A DNA stretch of 9,068 nt from contig SBFL01000312.1 of assembly GCA_006227965.1 (NCBI GenBank), positions 1-9,068 on the forward strand. Reading direction: 5' to 3'. Each line of letters starts with the position of its first letter. Positions within the stretch are counted from its first letter, which is position 1. This DNA comes from Bacteroidota bacterium (lineage in GTDB: Bacteria > Bacteroidota > Bacteroidia > Flavobacteriales > Flavobacteriaceae). The notes under the pieces were generated by a model, which worked only from the letters and a program-made list of their open reading frames with translations, was not told the DNA's origin and made no database searches. The position numbers were made by a program, and so were the translations under genes. Shown here piece by piece: positions 6,832-9,068 of the stretch.

Positions 6832-7686
6832 TCAGTCCCCTATTATCTGAAGGGGAGGCAGTACCAAAAAGGGAATTTTGCTGTGGAAGCCAATCAGGTC
6901 AATAACAGGGGTGACCAGGAGGTTTTCGAGAAAGGAATGTTCGTTGCGGACCATCACCAAAAGCTGAATCGGAACATCGCCCGCATACTTGTTGATCGCC
7001 GCAACGATATCCATTTCTCCGGTTTCAGTGAATTCTGACCGATACGGCGACAGTAACCCCTCCAATTGTTTTCTGGCCCGCTGCCGGTTGGGTTTTGAAT
7101 CCTGTTGGGTATAGGCGTGCAGCACGTGCAGAGAAACACCCGGCCTCCCAAGGATCTCAAACAACACCTTCAATGGAAGTTTTTCATAATCGGGGGTGTA
7201 ATCCGTGGGAAACAGCACATGCTCCAAAGAACCCACTTCAGCTTCCTCCGGCACCACCAGCACCGGACAGCTCGCCCTGTGCAATACCTGAACTGCATGG
7301 GTGCCAAATAGGACCTCCTTCGCTCCGGTGGCCCCCTGAGTTCCCATTATGACCAGGTCCAGGGTTTCTTTCCTGCCCATCTCATTGATCTCCTCGGCCA
7401 GGGAATTGAAAGCTGCGTGGCAGAAAAACTCATGGGATTGTGAAGCCCTGAGCTCGAGTTGCTTCTGGAACTTCCTGAGTTTCTTCATCACCTTTTCGCG
7501 ATAGAAATCCCCCAGCCCAATCTGACCGGGGCTGTGAAGAAGATATTCTGCCCTGTAAAAGGCAGGGGTGTAGGTATGTGTAAGGTAAAACCGGCATGAC
7601 TGCCCTTTAAACATTTCCAGAGCATAGTACCCTGCTTTGTAGGCATTGTCCGAAAAATCCGTAGGAATAGCTATTCGTAACCCCAT
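6832..7686 (-). CDS. Tandem UspA-domain universal stress protein
   Basis: This 284-residue cytoplasmic protein has two UspA domains in tandem. The first (about 1-145) opens with IAIPTDFSDNA and contains the complete ATP-binding pattern G-2x-G-9x-G(S/T) at G115, G118, G128-T129, ending CPVLVVP. The second (about 152-284) opens HVLFPTDYTPD and ends PFLVLP, but where the pattern should be it reads MVRNEHSFLENLLVTPV, so it has probably lost nucleotide binding. This asymmetry is common in tandem Usp proteins of Bacteroidota. It is the first gene of the minus-strand block and is read from a promoter divergent to the thioredoxin gene with a shared dyad. UspA proteins are linked to energy limitation, anoxia and stress survival; the particular signal here is not known. 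Confidence 0.92.
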   Translation of the reverse strand: MGLRIAIPTDFSDNAYKAGYYALEMFKGQSCRFYLTHTYTPAFYRAEYLLHSPGQIGLGDFYREKVMKKLRKFQKQLELRASQSHEFFCHAAFNSLAEEINEMGRKETLDLVIMGTQGATGAKEVLFGTHAVQVLHRASCPVLVVPEEAEVGSLEHVLFPTDYTPDYEKLPLKVLFEILGRPGVSLHVLHAYTQQDSKPNRQRARKQLEGLLSPYRSEFTETGEMDIVAAINKYAGDVPIQLLVMVRNEHSFLENLLVTPVIDLIGFHSKIPFLVLPPLQIIGD

Positions 7687-7703
7687 GACAGCGCATTTTG
7701 AAT

Positions 7704-7752
7704 TCCCTTAAATGTAAGGAAAACCCGGGGGTTCCTACATGACTTACATCAT
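7704..7752 (-). promoter_or_regulatory. Predicted promoter of the stress-protein operon (shared dyad)
   Basis: On the minus strand TACATTTA reads from 7716 to 7709, a 5 of 6 match to TAnnTTTG. Its first T is 29.5 bp from the centre (7745.5) of the exact dyad ATGA-N6-TCAT at 7739-7752. The predicted start is near 7704, giving an 18-base leader before the ATG at 7686. The same dyad serves the thioredoxin promoter on the other side. No convincing -33 element is seen, consistent with an activator-dependent promoter. Confidence 0.7.
7712..7740. repeat. Imperfect GC-centred palindrome between stress-protein and thioredoxin genes
   Basis: An imperfect inverted repeat starts ATGTAAGGAA at 7712 and ends GGTTCCTACAT at 7740 around a CCCGGGGG centre, with one bulged A and a two-base mismatch. 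Its left end covers the -10 region of the stress-protein promoter, and its right end touches the dyad at 7739. A further CTTACAT at 7743-7749 is the exact reverse complement of ATGTAAG at 7712-7718. It may be a second operator or fold in RNA; no function can be assigned. Confidence 0.45.
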
Positions 7753-7787
7753 AGTTCTCCACAGGGGCAGCACCTACTTTTGATATG
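7739..7787 (+). promoter_or_regulatory. Predicted thioredoxin promoter (shared dyad)
   Basis: TACTTTTG at 7775-7782 is a full match to the Bacteroidota promoter element TAnnTTTG. Its T lies 29.5 bp from the centre of the dyad at 7739-7752, mirroring the stress-protein promoter exactly. The predicted start near 7787 leaves a 14-base leader to the ATG at 7801 and places the in-frame TTG at 7780 upstream of the transcript. The dyad would be at -41.5, a class II activator position. Confidence 0.75.
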
Positions 7788-7800
7788 TCAATTTGTGATT

Positions 7801-8100
7801 ATGAAAGGTTCGTTTGACAAGATCATAAAATCAGGAACTCCTGTCCTCATTGATTTCTATGCAGACTGGTGTGCGCCGTGCAAAATGCTGTCCCCCATCC
7901 TGAGGGATATCAAATCGGAGTTGGGGGACCGACTGAAGGTGGTCAAAATAGATGTGGACAAGAACAATGCGATTGCCGGTAAATTCCAGATACGGGGGGT
8001 CCCCACCATGATGCTCTTCAAAGATGGCGAGGTACTGTGGAGGCAGTCAGGTGTTCTGCCAAAGGATGCGATCCTGAATGCCATCAAAGGGTACCTGTAA
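7801..8100 (+). CDS. Thioredoxin
   Basis: This 99-residue thioredoxin reduces protein disulfides in the cytoplasm. The active site is W23-C24-A25-P26-C27-K, with Ala in place of the usual Gly, and the cis-proline P68 stands in RGVPTMMLF. The strand VLIDFYADW precedes the active site, and the protein ends with a helix (AILNAIKGYL). It is slightly shorter than the usual 105-110 residues because the N-terminal strand is trimmed. I chose the ATG at 7801: the TTG at 7780 would lie inside the predicted promoter element, and GTG at 7795 would add only two residues. No signal peptide or lipobox is seen. It is divergent from the stress-protein operon, sharing its dyad, and converges on the DoxX-like gene. 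The Ala in WCAPC also occurs in other thioredoxins and should not abolish activity. Confidence 0.93.
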   Translation: MKGSFDKIIKSGTPVLIDFYADWCAPCKMLSPILRDIKSELGDRLKVVKIDVDKNNAIAGKFQIRGVPTMMLFKDGEVLWRQSGVLPKDAILNAIKGYL

Positions 8101-8108
8101 AGCCTAAA

Positions 8109-8127
8109 AGATCCTATTTGGGGATCT
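8109..8127. terminator. Possible bidirectional terminator hairpin, weak
   Basis: AGATCC (8109-8114) and GGATCT (8122-8127) can pair as a 6-bp stem with a 7-base loop in the short space where the thioredoxin and DoxX-like genes converge. It overlaps the end of the DoxX-like gene. No clear T tract follows on either strand, so it is a weak candidate. Confidence 0.27.
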
Positions 8128-8545
8128 CGCGTTTAATAAGGATCACCATAACCCCGAGGAATACCAGGTTCTTGAAGATATACTGACCTACCAGGGTCAG
8201 GCCAAAGGGAACTTTGGTAAAACAAAGGTCCGGAAAGAACAGCAGGGGGGTAAAGGTGCAGCAAATATGGACCAGCGCCGCCCATAGGGCCCACTTCTGG
8301 AACGTGCCTGTAAGCAGCATCAACCCGATCCCCACTTCCCAGATGGCCAGCAGGAAAACTCCCATCTCCGGGTCCAGTGTTCCAAGAGTCAGGCGTTCAA
8401 TGGTGGTTCCTGCAAGTTCTTCGGCAGGGCTGAGGCCCGGAAAAAACTTGAGGATTCCAAACCACAGGTATACCACCCCCAGGGCCGCGGATACAAAACT
8501 CACCCGCGTAATCCGTGCCGACAGAACGGCTGCTATCTGCTTCAT
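8114..8545 (-). CDS. DoxX-like four-helix inner-membrane protein
   Basis: This 143-residue protein has four hydrophobic helices (about 14-34, 60-80, 84-105, 118-138). The sequence YLWFGILKFFPGLSPAEELA after the first helix is typical of DoxX and related YkgB-like/DUF417 membrane proteins. The third helix carries two adjacent cysteines (HICCTF) and the following loop a third (DLCF). DoxX-type proteins have been linked to thiol or quinol redox reactions in some bacteria; whether this one does so is unknown. It converges on thioredoxin with 13 bp between them, and its promoter region is shared divergently with an efflux adaptor. The ATG at 8545 lies 12 bases after the predicted transcription start. 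DoxX superfamily membership is likely; a precise family name is not certain. Confidence 0.75.
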   Translation of the reverse strand: MKQIAAVLSARITRVSFVSAALGVVYLWFGILKFFPGLSPAEELAGTTIERLTLGTLDPEMGVFLLAIWEVGIGLMLLTGTFQKWALWAALVHICCTFTPLLFFPDLCFTKVPFGLTLVGQYIFKNLVFLGVMVILIKREIPK

Positions 8546-8556
8546 AGTGCTCGATT

Positions 8557-8605
8557 TTGGCGCAATCTAAAGTATAGGGATAAGGCTGAATATGATATTT
8601 GTTAG
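8557..8605 (-). promoter_or_regulatory. Predicted promoter of the DoxX-like gene with degenerate dyad
   Basis: On the minus strand the site reads CTAA-N6-TCAT (8605 to 8592, centre 8598.5): the promoter-proximal half is exact and the distal half keeps two of four bases. TAGATTGC reads from 8569 to 8562, its first T again 29.5 bp from the dyad centre. The predicted start is near 8557, 12 bases before the ATG. I found it by looking at the fixed spacing, so it is less independent than the exact sites. Confidence 0.5.
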
Positions 8606-8641
8606 TTTACCTGCCTTTCTCACTTACCCCGCCGGTATAAA

Positions 8642-8690
8642 ATGAGATATATCATTGGGGTCTCCCTTATTATGGGGTAATTTCATCCTA
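8642..8690 (+). promoter_or_regulatory. Predicted promoter of the efflux adaptor gene with exact dyad
   Basis: An exact ATGA-N6-TCAT dyad lies at 8642-8655 (centre 8648.5). TAATTTCA at 8678-8685 starts 29.5 bp from the centre; it matches TAnnTT but not the final TG of the consensus. The predicted start near 8690 gives a 16-base leader to the ATG at 8706. A better-looking TATCTTTA at 8689-8696 would leave almost no leader, so I prefer the former. Confidence 0.62.
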
Positions 8691-8705
8691 TCTTTAAGAA
8701 ACTCT

Positions 8706-9068
8706 ATGAAGACACTGCAAGCCTTTTATTCATTGGGATTCCTGTCTTTTCTGATCCTGGCGGTAGCCTGCGGGGTAAAGGATGAAAGCATCCGTCCCGA
8801 AATCCGGGATATCACCGCTTCCGTGTATGCCTCTGCCACGGTCCAACCCGACAGTATGTACCGGGTCCATGCCGTTGTAAGCGGTATTCTGGACCGGAAC
8901 CTGGTGGAGGAAGGAGATTTGGTGGATTCGGGTTCCCCCCTCCTCCACATAACGGACCAGACCCCTCGTCTGTCCTCCGAAAACGCGCGCCTGCAAATGG
9001 AACTGGCCAGGCGCAACTACCAGGGACCTTCCACCCCCTTAAAAGACCTGGAAGCACAGATACGGACG
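8706..9068 (+). CDS. HlyD/RND-type efflux periplasmic adaptor lipoprotein (3' truncated by window edge)
   Basis: The first 121 residues of an efflux membrane-fusion protein are present, and the frame is open to the window edge. The N-terminus has a hydrophobic segment (about 10-21) ending LAVAC, with the likely lipidated cysteine at C22; the -3 Ala makes the lipobox slightly unusual. Residues about 52-87 form the first half of a biotinyl-lipoyl-like hairpin domain: VHAVVSGILDRNLVEEGDLVDSGSPLLHI, the usual G ... EGD.V..G..L pattern of adaptors. A helix (SSENARLQMELARRNYQ) then begins the coiled-coil hairpin. Such adaptors link an RND or ABC inner-membrane pump to an outer-membrane channel; the pump should follow downstream. 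The minus-strand frames over this region are shadows. The gene lies divergent from the DoxX-like gene and has its own dyad. Confidence 0.85.
   Translation, partial: MKTLQAFYSLGFLSFLILAVACGVKDESIRPEIRDITASVYASATVQPDSMYRVHAVVSGILDRNLVEEGDLVDSGSPLLHITDQTPRLSSENARLQMELARRNYQGPSTPLKDLEAQIRT

Noticed and set aside
7780..7800. Upstream TTG (7780) or GTG (7795) as the thioredoxin start
   Set aside because: TTG lies inside the predicted promoter element TACTTTTG, and GTG adds only two residues; the ATG at 7801 fits the family and the leader length.
8008..8021. ATGA-N6-TCAA inside the thioredoxin gene
   Set aside because: One mismatch, in coding sequence, and not placed before a gene start.
8726..9057. 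Overlapping minus-strand frames at the right edge
   Set aside because: The plus strand encodes a lipoprotein adaptor with a clear lipoyl-type domain, open to the window edge.

Overview
The window looks like a piece of a Bacteroidota chromosome, most likely a moderately GC-rich marine Flavobacteriia member. Supporting points are the TonB C-terminal domain preceded by a cysteine pair, the TAnnTT-type promoter elements, the near absence of Shine-Dalgarno sequences, the tandem UspA protein, and the SbtA-type permease. The species assignment is inference. No rRNA, tRNA, CRISPR array, insertion sequence or phage gene was seen.

Layout. Positions 2-850 (+) hold the 3' part of an SbtA-like bicarbonate permease. 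A TonB energy transducer (958-1674, +) and a cardiolipin synthase (1699-3099, +) follow. Converging on them is a six-gene block on the minus strand, transcribed from 7686 down to 3108. Its order is a tandem universal stress protein, a small eRF1-like (baeRF-type) protein, an ATP-cone/PD-(D/E)XK nuclease fusion, a beta-CASP metallo-beta-lactamase RNase-like protein, a 93-residue orphan, and a lipoprotein of unknown family. Divergent from the stress protein is a thioredoxin (7801-8100, +). It converges on a DoxX-like membrane protein (8114-8545, -). Divergent from that is the start of a lipoprotein efflux adaptor of the HlyD/RND type (8706 to the right edge, +).

The main discovery is a shared promoter architecture. 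Each of the three larger intergenic spaces (851-957, 7687-7800, 8546-8705) carries an exact ATGA-N6-TCAT dyad, the core spacing of CRP/FNR-superfamily operators. In every case the T of a TAnnTT element starts exactly 29.5 bp from the dyad centre. Between the stress protein and thioredoxin a single dyad has this spacing on both sides, so one bound dimer could serve both promoters. Two more degenerate sites with the same spacing lie before the 93-residue gene and before the DoxX-like gene. If the first T is at -12, all six dyads are centred at -41.5, the class II activator position. Nearly every complete gene here would then belong to one CRP/FNR-type regulon; the regulator itself is not in the window.

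Functional reading (inference). The stress-protein operon joins a nucleotide-binding sensor (UspA), an ATP-cone-gated nuclease, an RNA-processing-type beta-CASP nuclease and a ribosome-directed eRF1-like protein. It could be a module that senses energy or redox state and acts on nucleic acids and translation. Thioredoxin, the DoxX-like protein, the efflux adaptor, TonB and cardiolipin synthase would add redox and envelope functions under the same control.
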